Source of the DNA: Dyella sp. C11
Lineage (GTDB): Bacteria; Pseudomonadota; Gammaproteobacteria; Xanthomonadales; Rhodanobacteraceae
DNA: 64,000 nt
Assembly: GCF_003121485.1 (NCBI RefSeq)
Contig: NZ_QAVX01000002.1
Location: forward strand, 1-64,000
Reading direction: 5' to 3'
Shown here: in pieces, positions 53,809-63,458 of the stretch
How positions within the stretch are numbered: position 1 is the first letter of the stretch
Layout: each line of letters begins with the position of its first letter
The notes under the pieces: generated by a model
What the model saw: the letters and a program-made list of their open reading frames with translations, nothing else
Database searches by the model: none
What the model was told of the DNA's origin: nothing
Position numbers and translations under genes: made by a program

Positions 53809-55767
53809 TCAGCCGCTCACCGTCAAAGAAGAAAGTAGTTGGCCATCACTGCCTGAAAGGCCAGCCAGATCCATCACCAGTGCGAGGCGACCGTCGCCAG
53901 TAACCGTGGCGCCGGCAACCGCAGGCACCCCCTGGAACAGCGGGCCCAGCGGCTTCACCATCACGTCTTCGCGTCCCAGCACTTCGTGCACCAGGCAGCC
54001 CAGGCGCATGTGGCCGATGTGCAGCACCACCACGTGACGACCGGCAGGGCCTTCCACGCCCACCCAGCCGCCGAGGTCGGCCAGCGCCAGCGCTCGGCCG
54101 CGATGCGACGCCACGGCGCGACCATCCAGCTGTTGCTGCTGTCCCGCGGCGAGTTCGAACACTTCGTCCACGTTCGACAACGGCAGTGCAAGCAGACGCG
54201 CACCCACGCGCACCATCAACACGCGCTGGATCGCCAGGGTCAGCGGTACCGCCAGTTCCAGCGTGCTGCCCTTGCCCAGCTGCGAGCGCACCGACAAGGT
54301 GCCGCCCAGCTCCACCACGCGCGTCTTCACCACGTCCATGCCCACGCCGCGACCGGAGATGTCGGAGACGGTGGCCGCCGTGCTGAAGCCGGGGCGGAAG
54401 ATGATTTCGTAGCATTCGTTTTCGGTGAGGCGCGAGGCCTGCGCCTCGTCCATCAAACCCTTCTCCACCGCCTTGCGGCGAAGCACTTCCGGGTTCATGC
54501 CGCGTCCGTCGTCGGACACGGTGATGATGATGCGTTCCCCGCGCTGGCTGGCCGCGAGGGTCACCTTGCCCTTGCGCGGCTTGCCGGCGCGATCGCGTTC
54601 TTCCGGCATTTCCAGGCCGTGATCCAGCGCATTGCGGATCAGGTGCACCATGGGATCGGCGAGCGCTTCGACCAGGCTGCGGTCGAGATCGGTGTCCTCG
54701 CCTTCCTGCAGCAGCTCCACTTCCTTGCCGAGCTGGCGCGACAGATCGCGCACGATGCGCGGAAAGCGCTGGAACAGACGGCCCACCGGCTGCATACGCA
54801 TGCCGAGCACGGCGTTCTGCAGCGCATCGGCCACGCGGTCGAGTTCGGTGGCGGCGAGTTCCAGCGTTTCGTCGCCCGTCCTGGCGGCGAGGGTCAACAG
54901 GCGATTGCGCACCAGCACCAGTTCACCCGCGCGGTGCACCAGCGCATCGAGGCGCGCGGTGTCCACGCGCACGGTGTTTTCCGGTGCGGGCGCGGCCTGC
55001 TTGGCGGCAGGTGCTGACGGCGCGGGCGCTGCCACCGGTGCAGGTGCCGGCGCGATGGCACCTGGCGGGGCGCCCTTGCCGTGAAGATTGTCGAGCAGCG
55101 ACTCGAATTCGTCGTCCGAGATTGAGCCCGACGCAGAGGACGCTGCAGGCGCGCTGGTCGTGGCGACGGGTGCGCCACCTTTGCCGTGCAGGTTGTCCAG
55201 CAAGGCTTCGAATTCATCGTCGCTGATGCTGCCGGAAGCAGCCGGCGCCGCAGCAGGTGCGCCCGGCGAACCGCCCGTGCCATAGAGGCTGTCGAGCAGT
55301 GCCTCGAATTCCGAATCGTCGATGGTGCCGTCACTCGGCGGCGGTGCCACCGGGGGCGCCACGGGTTTGGGCGGTGGCGTGGCCGCCGCACCGGGCATGA
55401 GGCGCGCCAGCAGGCTCGGCGGCGGCATTGCCATGGGGCTGCCGCCAGCCAGTGCCGCCAGCATGTCGTTGAGCAGGTCCAGCGCTTCGAGCAGCGCATC
55501 CATGCGGTTCGCATCGAGCACAAGCTGCCCGTTGCGCGCCACGTTGAGCAGGTCTTCGGCGTGATGGCACAACTGCACCATCGGTTCGATGGCAAGAAAA
55601 CCCGCGCCGCCCTTCACCGTGTGGAACGCACGAAACACGGCGTTCAACAGGTCGGCGTCGCGCGGCGAGGTTTCCAGCCCGATCAGCTGCTCGCCCAGGC
55701 GCTGCATCAACTCTCCGGCTTCCACCAGAAAATCGTTGCGCAGCTCGCTGTCCAACGTGGGGTCCAT
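53809..55767 (-). CDS. cheA: Chemotaxis histidine kinase CheA (flagellar operon) with three repeated acidic peptides
   Basis: A 652-aa CheA: P1 domain with His49 in FHTVKGGAGFL, then a linker of about 150 residues instead of a clear P2 domain, then dimerisation, ATPase (LIRNALDHGLE, VSDDGRGMN, GRGVGMDVV) and CheW-like domains. The linker has three copies of a 'S/D-EFEALLDNLHGKG' peptide (encoded at 55272-55329, 55174-55233 and 55072-55128), spaced by Ala/Pro stretches. They resemble the CheY-binding tail of CheZ and may dock CheY. It starts 15 nt after cheZ ends. Confidence 0.94.
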   Translation of the reverse strand: MDPTLDSELRNDFLVEAGELMQRLGEQLIGLETSPRDADLLNAVFRAFHTVKGGAGFLAIEPMVQLCHHAEDLLNVARNGQLVLDANRMDALLEALDLLNDMLAALAGGSPMAMPPPSLLARLMPGAAATPPPKPVAPPVAPPPSDGTIDDSEFEALLDSLYGTGGSPGAPAAAPAASGSISDDEFEALLDNLHGKGGAPVATTSAPAASSASGSISDDEFESLLDNLHGKGAPPGAIAPAPAPVAAPAPSAPAAKQAAPAPENTVRVDTARLDALVHRAGELVLVRNRLLTLAARTGDETLELAATELDRVADALQNAVLGMRMQPVGRLFQRFPRIVRDLSRQLGKEVELLQEGEDTDLDRSLVEALADPMVHLIRNALDHGLEMPEERDRAGKPRKGKVTLAASQRGERIIITVSDDGRGMNPEVLRRKAVEKGLMDEAQASRLTENECYEIIFRPGFSTAATVSDISGRGVGMDVVKTRVVELGGTLSVRSQLGKGSTLELAVPLTLAIQRVLMVRVGARLLALPLSNVDEVFELAAGQQQQLDGRAVASHRGRALALADLGGWVGVEGPAGRHVVVLHIGHMRLGCLVHEVLGREDVMVKPLGPLFQGVPAVAGATVTGDGRLALVMDLAGLSGSDGQLLSSLTVSG

Positions 55768-55782
55768 TCGGCTCGCTACCTT

Positions 55783-56412
55783 TTAGAAACCGAATTCGCT
55801 CAACAGGCGATCCGCCTCGTCCTGGCTGGTGACCTTCACCGGGCCGGCCGCGGCTTCGCCCGATGCCAGTGCACCGGTCAGGCTCACCAGTTCGAGCAGC
55901 GAGTTCTCCACGCTGCCGATGAAGTTCACGACCTTCTTGATGCGCTGGCCGGACAGGTCCTGCCACGACTGCGCCACCACGAAATCGGCGAGGCCATCAC
56001 GGCATTCGGTGGCGAAGGTCTGCGCCTGCGTGGCGAGTGCGACGTCGGCAGCGTTGGCTTCGATGGCAGTCTTGGCGTTGGCCGCGAGTGCTTCGGCCTG
56101 CGGGCGCATGCGCTCGGCGAAATCGAGCGTGCGGTGCGCAGCCTGCGAACTCATTTCCAGTACGTCCTGCAGATGCTGGCGCGCATCGGCCACGCTGCCC
56201 GGCACACCTTCCTGCGCCAGGTCACCACCCAGGCGGCGCACGGCGTCGTGCAGTTCGCGGGCCAGCAGACCCAGCGCGCGGAACATGCGCTGCTCACGCT
56301 GGCGCACCAGCGAATCGAGCGCCTGCTCGAACGCGGCGCCATCGGGGCTGTTGAGCAGGTCGTGCAATTCCTGCGGCATGGCCTCCGCGACCATCGCGAC
56401 TTGTGCGTTCAT
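55783..56412 (-). CDS. cheZ: Chemotaxis phosphatase CheZ
   Basis: A 209-aa all-helical CheZ. The catalytic Gln segment is [17 protein letters not shown] (about residue 140) and the C-terminal CheY-binding peptide ends [12 protein letters not shown], like E. coli CheZ. It dephosphorylates CheY-P at the receptor or motor. Its start overlaps the cheY stop by 4 nt, so the two are coupled. Confidence 0.93.
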   Translation of the reverse strand: MNAQVAMVAEAMPQELHDLLNSPDGAAFEQALDSLVRQREQRMFRALGLLARELHDAVRRLGGDLAQEGVPGSVADARQHLQDVLEMSSQAAHRTLDFAERMRPQAEALAANAKTAIEANAADVALATQAQTFATECRDGLADFVVAQSWQDLSGQRIKKVVNFIGSVENSLLELVSLTGALASGEAAAGPVKVTSQDEADRLLSEFGF

Positions 56413-56804
56413 GCGGCGGCTCCCGATGCGGCCAGGCGTTCGAAGATCTTGGCGAGCTTTTCCTGCAGCGTGACGGCGGTGAACGGCTTGACGATGTAGC
56501 CGTTCACGCCGGCCTGCGCGGCAGCGATGATCTGGTCGCGGTTGTTTTCCGCGGTGACCATCAGCACGGGGAGGCCTTTCAGCGAGGGCTCGGCGCGGAT
56601 GGCGCGCAGCAGGTCGATGCCCGTCATGTTGGGCATGTTCCAGTCGGTCACCACCATGTCGAAGCTGTTGTTGCGCAACATGGTCAGCGCGTTCTCGCCG
56701 TCATCGGCCTCCTGGATCAGCGTGTTGCTGAAACCCAGCTCGACCAGCAGGTTGCGAACGATGCGCCGCATGGTGGAAAAGTCGTCCACCACGAGGATCT
56801 TCAT
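56409..56804 (-). CDS. cheY: Response regulator CheY (flagellar operon)
   Basis: A 131-aa receiver domain: [10 protein letters not shown], phosphoacceptor Asp in [11 protein letters not shown], Thr in VTAENN and Lys in VKPFTAVTL, the pattern of motor-binding CheY of polar flagellates. It is adjacent to cheZ, supporting its role as the regulator that switches flagellar rotation. I start at MKILVVDD, since the longer frame upstream lies in the fliA-cheY gap. Confidence 0.94.
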   Translation of the reverse strand: MKILVVDDFSTMRRIVRNLLVELGFSNTLIQEADDGENALTMLRNNSFDMVVTDWNMPNMTGIDLLRAIRAEPSLKGLPVLMVTAENNRDQIIAAAQAGVNGYIVKPFTAVTLQEKLAKIFERLAASGAAA

Positions 56805-56911
56805 ATTCTTGTCCAAACGCTTTCTCCGCTGCGCATGTGTAGGGGTAAATCGGGGGCGACGGATGAGAGACGAGCACGGCGCAGCGACCGTCGAGAGTCG
56901 CGCCCTCGCTA

Positions 56912-57676
56912 CTAACCCCTCGCCCCTTTCTTTCTCTGCTGCTCCTGCCCCTCGTGCCAGCCGGTCATGCGCGCGCGCAAGCGCACGATGGCCTGGCCGT
57001 GGATCTGGCACACGCGCGACTCCGTCACGCCGAGCACTGCACCGATCTCCTTGAGGTTCAGTTCTTCCTCGTAGTACAGGGACATCACCAGCTGCTCGCG
57101 TTCCGGCAGGCCGCCAATGGCCTCCACCAACGCCTCGCGCATGCCTTCGTGCTCGACGCTGTCGGCGGGGCTCAGGCTGTCGCCGTCGGCCACGTCGAAC
57201 GCCGCGCCACCATCCGCGTCATCCGGCGCGGAGAGGCTGAGCAGGCGCGCACTCGCCGCGTCGGCCAGCACCTGGTGATATTCCTCGGCACCCATGCCCA
57301 GACGCTTCATCACTTCGGCGTCGTCGGCATCGGAGCCGGTTTCAATTTCGATTTGCCGAACGACCTCCGCCATTTCGCGCACTTTTCGATGCACCGACCG
57401 TGGGGTCCAGTCGGTACGCCGCAATTCGTCGAGCATCGCGCCACGAATGCGGATACCCGCAAACGTTTCGAAACTCGCGTTCTTGCCGGTGGTGAAATTG
57501 CGCGCGGCCTCCAGCAAACCGATCATGCCGGCCTGGATCAGGTCGCTCACATCCACGCTGGGCGGCAGGCGGCCCATCAAGTGATAGGCGATCCTTCGCA
57601 CCAGGGGAGCATGCTGGCGAACCAGTTCGTCGGCACTCTGCCGCTGCAGCTGCAGATATTCGGAAGCCACACTCAT
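56912..57676 (-). CDS. fliA: Flagellar sigma factor FliA (sigma-28)
   Basis: A 254-aa sigma factor with region 2 ([35 protein letters not shown]), region 3, and region 4 helix-turn-helix ([24 protein letters not shown]). It directs RNA polymerase to late flagellar and chemotaxis promoters. Three sites matching its consensus were found in this window at 32161, 39127 and 39202. The ATG lies 2 nt past the flhG stop, inside a GGGGTGGTG stretch; a GTG start three codons earlier is possible. Confidence 0.96.
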   Translation of the reverse strand: MSVASEYLQLQRQSADELVRQHAPLVRRIAYHLMGRLPPSVDVSDLIQAGMIGLLEAARNFTTGKNASFETFAGIRIRGAMLDELRRTDWTPRSVHRKVREMAEVVRQIEIETGSDADDAEVMKRLGMGAEEYHQVLADAASARLLSLSAPDDADGGAAFDVADGDSLSPADSVEHEGMREALVEAIGGLPEREQLVMSLYYEEELNLKEIGAVLGVTESRVCQIHGQAIVRLRARMTGWHEGQEQQRKKGARG

Positions 57677-57678
57677 TT

Positions 57679-58620
57679 TCACCACCCCGTCGCCACTGCG
57701 GCCTGCCTGCTGAAAAAGGCGATGCGATCCAGGCCCAGTCGCTCGGGTTCACCCCATGTATCGACCGCACCTGCCAATTGCTTGAATGCCAATCCCGAAC
57801 GACTGGATGGCCACAGATCCACCACCGCGCTCTGGCGGCGAATGGCCTGCTTGAGCCGTTCATCGCTCGGCACGTGCCCCATGAATTCCAGCGCCACGTC
57901 GAGGAAGCGGTCGCAAACTCGTGCGAGCTTCTGATGCAGCTGCCTGGCCTCGCCCACGTTGCGCACCATGTTCGCCACCATGCGGAAGCGGCGTACGCCA
58001 AAGTCGCGGCTCAACACCTTGAGCAAGGCATACGCATCGGTGAGCGATGCCGGCTCGTCACACACCACCACCACCACGTCGTCCGCCGCGGCGGCGAACA
58101 TCGCCACGTTGTCGGAGAGACCGGCGGCGGTATCCACCACCAGGTAATCGGGCGGGTTCGTCAAATCGTCGAACGCGCGGATCACCGCGGCATGCTCGCC
58201 GGAGCCCAGCTGTGCCAGGCGGCGAGTACCCGAGCCGGCCGGGACCACTTTCAGGCCGTGCGGAGCGTGCATCAGCAGGTCTTCGATGGAACAGCTGCCG
58301 TCGAGCAGGTGGCCGATGTGACGCGTGGGCGACAGGCCCAGCAGCACATCGATGTTGGCCAGGCTCATGTCGGCGTCCAGCAGGATCACCTGGCGACCTT
58401 CCATGGCCAGCGCCATGCCTAGGTTCACCGACACGGTGGTCTTGCCCACGCCGCCCTTGCCTCCCGCCACCGCAATGGCGCGACAACGCTTGCGCGGTGC
58501 GCTGCCACTGAGCCCGTAAGCCTGGTCTTGCACCGGCGCTTGCCGGGTATGACGTTCGGTCAGCGCACGCAACATGCTCTCCAACCCCATCGCCTGGTTC
58601 ATTGCGAATACACCGCTCAT
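57679..58620 (-). CDS. flhG: Flagellar number regulator FlhG (FleN)
   Basis: A 313-aa MinD/ParA-type ATPase with the deviant Walker A GGKGGVGKTTVSVNLG near residue 53, DADMSLANIDVLLGL, and DYLVVDTAAGLSDN. It limits the number of polar flagella, acting with FlhF, and in pseudomonads represses the master regulator FleQ. The N-terminal peptide MNQAMGLESMLRAL resembles the activation helix that stimulates FlhF. The start overlaps the flhF stop by ATGA. Confidence 0.95.
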   Translation of the reverse strand: MSGVFAMNQAMGLESMLRALTERHTRQAPVQDQAYGLSGSAPRKRCRAIAVAGGKGGVGKTTVSVNLGMALAMEGRQVILLDADMSLANIDVLLGLSPTRHIGHLLDGSCSIEDLLMHAPHGLKVVPAGSGTRRLAQLGSGEHAAVIRAFDDLTNPPDYLVVDTAAGLSDNVAMFAAAADDVVVVVCDEPASLTDAYALLKVLSRDFGVRRFRMVANMVRNVGEARQLHQKLARVCDRFLDVALEFMGHVPSDERLKQAIRRQSAVVDLWPSSRSGLAFKQLAGAVDTWGEPERLGLDRIAFFSRQAAVATGW

Positions 58621-60053
58621 GCGTTCGCCACCGCTAGTCCGAATCGATCCGCCATCACTACGTCATCCGTCGGCGCCGTGCCCTTGAGCACCTGCGCGGC
58701 ACGGCACACCAGCACGCGGGCATCCGCGGTGGCGATGTCTTCCGGCACGCGCTGGCCGTCGGTGACGTAGTCGAGCGCGAGTCGGTGACGGATCAACACC
58801 GACAGCGCGCCGCCGAGGCTGGGTGCCTCGTCGAGTTTGGTAAGAATGCAGGCGTGCGGCTTCACCGGCAGGTAGGCGCGCACGGCTTCATCAAGCGATG
58901 CCGCGTTGGCGTTCGCCGCCAGCGCCAGGCAGGCGCGCAGGTCGCCGCCATGGCGCAGCACATCCAGCTGTTCGGCCAGTCGCGGATCGCCACCCGCCAG
59001 GCCGGCGGTATCCACCAGCACGGTGTGATAGCCGCGTAGCAGTTCCAGCACCTGGCGCAGGCTGTCCGCGTCATAGGCGGGATACACACGCACGCCGAGC
59101 AGGCGGCCGTAGTGTTCCAGCTGCGCGGCGGCGCCGATGCGGTAGTGATCGGTGCTCACCAGCGCCACCTGCGATGCGCCGTGGCGCATCACCGCGCGTG
59201 CGGCGAGCTTGGCGATGGTGGTGGTCTTGCCCACACCGGTGGAACCGACGAGGGCAATCACGCCGCGACGATCGGAATGATCACGCGGGCTGATCGACAG
59301 GCTGCGGCTCAACACGCCCAGCGGCAGATAGCGCGCCTGTTCGGCATTGATGTTGGCCGGCAGCTCGTCCACCAGCTGGCGCGCGACATCGGGTTCGATG
59401 CCCAGGCGCGTCATCTCGCGCAGCACGCGGGCGCGCATCGGCTGGCGGCGTTCCATGTCGTTCCAGATCAGGCTCGACAGCTGCGTTTCCAGAAGATCGC
59501 GCAGGCTGCCCAGTTCGGCGCGAACGCGCGCGGTGTCCTGCATGGCACGCTCAAGCATGGGATGGATGGATGCGGTGACTTCTGCCGCGCTGGCTTCCAC
59601 CGGCGCCGGCTTCTCTTCGACGCGCTTCTCGTCGATCGCCTTGACCGGCGCCACCGGCGCTTCAACCGTTCTGGCGACGGGTGCCTCCACGACGGGTTCC
59701 ACGCGTGGCGCGGCAGCGTGACGCGAGAGCGATACCGTCACGCCCTCGTCGTCACGACGGTTCGCCGTCGGCAGCGGCGGCGGAACAGCGTCAGAGCGAC
59801 GCGCGACGATGGGTTTTACTTCCGCGGCGGCAGCCGGTGCGGACTTGGGCGCTGCACGGTTCTCCACTTCCAGCGGCGCGCCGTGACGCGCGGCTTCGCG
59901 CACCAGGGCTTCGTCGTAGTCCACGGCGGCGATGATCTCGATGCCGTCATCCATGCGGCGCGTGGAAAGGATCACCGCATCCGGCCCCTGGTCCTCGCGC
60001 ACTTCGCGCATGGCCTGGCGCATGTCCGGTGCCACGAAACGCTTGATCTTCAT
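58617..60053 (-). CDS. flhF: Flagellar biosynthesis GTPase FlhF
   Basis: A 478-aa SRP-type GTPase. N-terminal B domain (MKIKRFVAPDMRQAMREVRED), a Pro/Val/Glu-rich linker (about 75-165), and the NG domain with P-loop VGSTGVGKTTTIAKLAARA, DTAGLAGGDPRL and TKLDEAPSLGG. It places the flagellum at the cell pole. Its ATG overlaps the stop of the 41-aa frame just upstream. Confidence 0.95.
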   Translation of the reverse strand: MKIKRFVAPDMRQAMREVREDQGPDAVILSTRRMDDGIEIIAAVDYDEALVREAARHGAPLEVENRAAPKSAPAAAAEVKPIVARRSDAVPPPLPTANRRDDEGVTVSLSRHAAAPRVEPVVEAPVARTVEAPVAPVKAIDEKRVEEKPAPVEASAAEVTASIHPMLERAMQDTARVRAELGSLRDLLETQLSSLIWNDMERRQPMRARVLREMTRLGIEPDVARQLVDELPANINAEQARYLPLGVLSRSLSISPRDHSDRRGVIALVGSTGVGKTTTIAKLAARAVMRHGASQVALVSTDHYRIGAAAQLEHYGRLLGVRVYPAYDADSLRQVLELLRGYHTVLVDTAGLAGGDPRLAEQLDVLRHGGDLRACLALAANANAASLDEAVRAYLPVKPHACILTKLDEAPSLGGALSVLIRHRLALDYVTDGQRVPEDIATADARVLVCRAAQVLKGTAPTDDVVMADRFGLAVANA

Positions 60054-60175
60054 GCCTGCTTGCCCTCGTGACGACGAAGGGACGACACGGATGCCTGGCG
60101 AGTCATGCGCAACATGTCGGCTTGCCGGCGCGTTGCCGGCTTCGACGTTCCGTTGGTCACGCTTTCCATCCTCAT
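60050..60175 (-). CDS. Possible 41-aa basic small protein between flhA and flhF
   Basis: A short frame, MRMESVTNGTSKPATRRQAD and on to a basic Arg/Ser-rich end, ending HEGKQA. AAGGA lies 8 nt before the ATG and the TGA overlaps the flhF ATG (ATGA), the same coupling used by flhF-flhG and cheY-cheZ. It carries many Arg and Lys residues and no membrane helix. It may be a real small protein or a translational leader that feeds ribosomes into flhF. No homologue known to me. Confidence 0.5.
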   Translation of the reverse strand: MRMESVTNGTSKPATRRQADMLRMTRQASVSSLRRHEGKQA

Positions 60176-60209
60176 GTCCCGTCCTTTACTCGTTGCCTGC
60201 GCTGCTTTT

Positions 60210-62306
60210 TCAGCGACCCAGCGCCTGGACCAAACGCACTCTGCGGTTGTCCGGCACCTCGTTGTAGGCCAGTACGTGCAGGTTCTGTGCCACATGACGA
60301 GTGAAGCGCGCGAGCCACGGACGCAGCTGCGGCGCGACCAGCAAAACCGCGGGTTCGCCGCTCATTTCCTGCTTGCGCGACGCCTCGGCAACACCCTGCT
60401 GCAAGCGGTCGGCGAGGCCCGGTTCCACCGCAGCGCCCGCCACACCGCCATTTGCGAGGGAACCAAGCAGGATCTGCTCCAGTTCCGGTGCGAGCGTGAT
60501 GACGGGGATCTCCGTGCCCAGCCCCGAGATCTCCTGCACGATCTGGCGACCCAGTGCCACGCGCACGGCGGCGGTAAGCGCGCCGGGATCCTGACTCTGG
60601 CTTGCGTGCTCCGCCAAGGATTCGACGATGGATCGCATGTTGCGGATCGGCACCCGCTCGGCCAGCAGGTTCTGCATGACCTTGACCACCACGCCCAGTG
60701 AAAGGCGCTTGGGCACCAGGTCTTCGACCAGCTTGGGTGCGCTCTCGGCGAGACGATCCAGCAGCTGCTGTACGTCCTGGTGGCTGAGCAGTTCGTGCGC
60801 GTGGCTCTGCAGGATGTGCGACAGATGCGTGGCGATGACCGTGGCCGGATCGACCACCGTGTAACCCAGGCTCTGTGCGTTCTCGCGCTGGCCGGGTTCG
60901 ATCCACATGGCTTCGAGGCCGAACGCCGGATCGCGCGTGGGAATGCCTTGCAGGCCGTCCTGCACGCGGCCCGGGTTGATCGCCATCAGGCGATCGTTGT
61001 GCACTTCCGCCTCGCCCATGGGTACGCCCATCAGCGTGATGCGATACGTGTTGGGACCCAGATCCAGGTTGTCGCGGATGTGCACCGCCGGCACCAGGAA
61101 GCCCAGTTCCTGCGACAGCTTGCGACGCACGGATTTGATGCGACCCATCAATTCGCCGCCCTGATGCGTGTCCACCAGCGGGATGAGCCGGTAACCCACT
61201 TCCAGGCCCAGCGGATCGACGCTGGCCACGTCTTCCCAACCCAGCTCCAGGCGCTCCGTGGGCGCCGCTGCGGGCGCGGGTACTTCGGCGGCGGCCTTGG
61301 CCACGCGCTCCTGCGTTTCGCGTTCGCGCTTGATCATCAGCCACGCCGCGCCACCGCACGTGCCACCCAGCAACAGGAACGCAATATTGGGCATGCCCGG
61401 GAGCAGACCCATCACGCCCAGCACCACACCGGCCACACCGAGTGCGCGCGGCTGGCCGAACAACTGGCCCACGAGCTGCTTACCCATGTCGGTGGACTTG
61501 GACACGCGCGTCACGATCACGGCGGTCGCAATCGACAGCATCAGCGACGGCACCTGCGCCACCAGGCCGTCACCGATGGTGAGCAGCGTGTACGTCTTCG
61601 CCGCTTCGCCGGCGGAAAGGCCGTGCTGCAGGATACCGACGAAGAAACCGCCGACGATGTTGATGATCAGGATCAGGATGCCGGCCGTGGCGTCGCCGCG
61701 CACGAACTTGGAGGCACCGTCCATCGAGCCGTAGAAGTCGGCTTCCTCGCGCACTTCCTGGCGACGCTCGCGCGCCTGTTCCTGGTTGAGCAGGCCGGCG
61801 TTCAAATCCGCGTCGATGGCCATCTGCTTGCCGGGCATGGCATCCAGGGTGAAGCGCGCGGTCACTTCGGACACGCGTGTCGCACCCTTGGTGACCACCA
61901 CGAAGTTGATGATGGTGAGGATGGCGAACACCACCAGGCCGACCGCGAAGTTGCCACCGATGACGAACTCGCCGAACGCCTCGATCACCTTGCCTGCCGC
62001 GCCGGGGCCGTCGTGGCCGTGCAGCAGCACCACGCGCGTGGAGGCGATGTTCAGCGCCAGGCGCAGCAAGGTGGCCATCAGCACCACGGTGGGAAACGCG
62101 GCGAACTCCAGCGGACGCATCACGTAGATCACCGCCAGCAGGATCACCAGCGACAACGCGATGTTGAAGCTGAAGAGCATGTCGAGGATGAAGGGCGGCA
62201 GCGGCAACATCATCATCGCCAATGCGGCGAGCATGATGACCGGCGCGCCGAGCCCACGGCGGCCGAGCGTCTTCAGGGTGCCTAGCGTGCTTGCGTTAGC
62301 CATCAC
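60210..62306 (-). CDS. flhA: Flagellar type III export protein FlhA
   Basis: A 698-aa export gate protein. Eight membrane helices in the first about 320 residues, with the conserved FHIPEP-family segments GAMKQMAI-like (MPGKQMAIDADLNAGLL) and GGFFVGILQHGL, then the cytoplasmic domain with LVPAVHIRDNLDLGPNTYRI and LSHQDVQQLLDRL. It forms the nonameric ring that receives chaperone-substrate complexes. It starts 5 nt after the flhB stop. A second ATG follows the first directly. Confidence 0.96.
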   Translation of the reverse strand: MMANASTLGTLKTLGRRGLGAPVIMLAALAMMMLPLPPFILDMLFSFNIALSLVILLAVIYVMRPLEFAAFPTVVLMATLLRLALNIASTRVVLLHGHDGPGAAGKVIEAFGEFVIGGNFAVGLVVFAILTIINFVVVTKGATRVSEVTARFTLDAMPGKQMAIDADLNAGLLNQEQARERRQEVREEADFYGSMDGASKFVRGDATAGILILIINIVGGFFVGILQHGLSAGEAAKTYTLLTIGDGLVAQVPSLMLSIATAVIVTRVSKSTDMGKQLVGQLFGQPRALGVAGVVLGVMGLLPGMPNIAFLLLGGTCGGAAWLMIKRERETQERVAKAAAEVPAPAAAPTERLELGWEDVASVDPLGLEVGYRLIPLVDTHQGGELMGRIKSVRRKLSQELGFLVPAVHIRDNLDLGPNTYRITLMGVPMGEAEVHNDRLMAINPGRVQDGLQGIPTRDPAFGLEAMWIEPGQRENAQSLGYTVVDPATVIATHLSHILQSHAHELLSHQDVQQLLDRLAESAPKLVEDLVPKRLSLGVVVKVMQNLLAERVPIRNMRSIVESLAEHASQSQDPGALTAAVRVALGRQIVQEISGLGTEIPVITLAPELEQILLGSLANGGVAGAAVEPGLADRLQQGVAEASRKQEMSGEPAVLLVAPQLRPWLARFTRHVAQNLHVLAYNEVPDNRRVRLVQALGR

Positions 62307-62311
62307 TTATC

Positions 62312-63448
62312 TCAGAGCTTGTAGGGACCCATCAGGTCCGGATCGACATCGGGTTGCGGTGCCTTCGGCGGCGTGTCGCCGCGCGAAACCGCCTGCTTGA
62401 GCTGGAATACGTACGCGAGCACCTGCGCCACGGCCACGTACAGCGCCGAGGGAATCTCGCGATCAATCTGGGTGGTGGCGTACAGCGCGCGCGCGAGCGG
62501 CGGTGCTTCCACCGTGGGAATGCGATGACTGGATGCAACCAGGCGTATCTGCAAGGCCAGTTCATCCATGCCCTTGGCGATCACGCGCGGCGCACCCATG
62601 CGGCCTTCGTCGTAGCGCAACGCCACGGCGAAATGCGTGGGGTTGGTGATCAGCACGTCGGCCTTGGGCAGCTCCTGCATCATGCGCTTGCGCGCCATCT
62701 GGAACTGCATCTGGCGGATGCGGCCCTTGAGTTCCGGGTTGCCGTCGCTTTCCTTCGATTCGTCCTTCAGTTCCTGGCGCGTCATGCGCAGGCGCTTGGT
62801 GTGATCGAACTTCTGGTACAGCGCGTCGGCGCCGCCGATCAGCGCGAGAATGGAACCGAACAGCAAGGCGCCATGACCCAGCAGGCTCATCGCACGCACC
62901 GTGCCGGCGCCGACTTCGCCCACACCCGTCGCCATCAGGTCGGTCTGCCAGCTGCGAAGCACCATCACCAGCACGGAACCGATCAGCAACAGCTTCAGCA
63001 ACGACTTGCCCAGCTCCACCAGACCACGCATGGCGAAGATGCGACCCAAGCCCGCAATGGGATCGAGCCGCTCGAACTTCGGCTGCAACGCTTCGCCACT
63101 GAAATTCAGGCCGCCCAGCAACAGCGGCGCCGCCAGTGCAGCCAGCACCGTGGCCAAGGCTACCGGCGCGAACAACCCGAACGCCTCGTGCATGGCCATG
63201 GACAGCACGCGTCCGGGCAGCTGATCGGAAAACAGCGCATCACGCCCGTAACTCAAACCCAACCCATAGATGCGCCGCACATGATCCATCGCGGCTTCGC
63301 CGCCGCTCATCAACGCGGACACACCGGCAAGCACCACCACCGCACCCGACAGGTCGCGGGATCGGGGAACATCGCCTTTCTCGCGCGATTCGCGCAGGCG
63401 TTTTTCCGAAGGTTGTTCGGTGCGTTCCTGATCGTCGTTCTCGGCCAT
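62312..63448 (-). CDS. flhB: Flagellar export switch protein FlhB
   Basis: A 378-aa protein with an N-terminal charged stretch (ERTEQPSEKRLRESREKGDVPRS in outline), four membrane helices (about 33-210) and a cytoplasmic domain with the autocleavage motif NPTH at 269-272. Cleavage switches export from rod/hook to filament proteins. The C-terminal part gives the template for the free-standing homologue at 40421. It starts 10 nt after fliR. Confidence 0.96.
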   Translation of the reverse strand: MAENDDQERTEQPSEKRLRESREKGDVPRSRDLSGAVVVLAGVSALMSGGEAAMDHVRRIYGLGLSYGRDALFSDQLPGRVLSMAMHEAFGLFAPVALATVLAALAAPLLLGGLNFSGEALQPKFERLDPIAGLGRIFAMRGLVELGKSLLKLLLIGSVLVMVLRSWQTDLMATGVGEVGAGTVRAMSLLGHGALLFGSILALIGGADALYQKFDHTKRLRMTRQELKDESKESDGNPELKGRIRQMQFQMARKRMMQELPKADVLITNPTHFAVALRYDEGRMGAPRVIAKGMDELALQIRLVASSHRIPTVEAPPLARALYATTQIDREIPSALYVAVAQVLAYVFQLKQAVSRGDTPPKAPQPDVDPDLMGPYKL

Positions 63449-63458
63449 GGCGCTGTCC

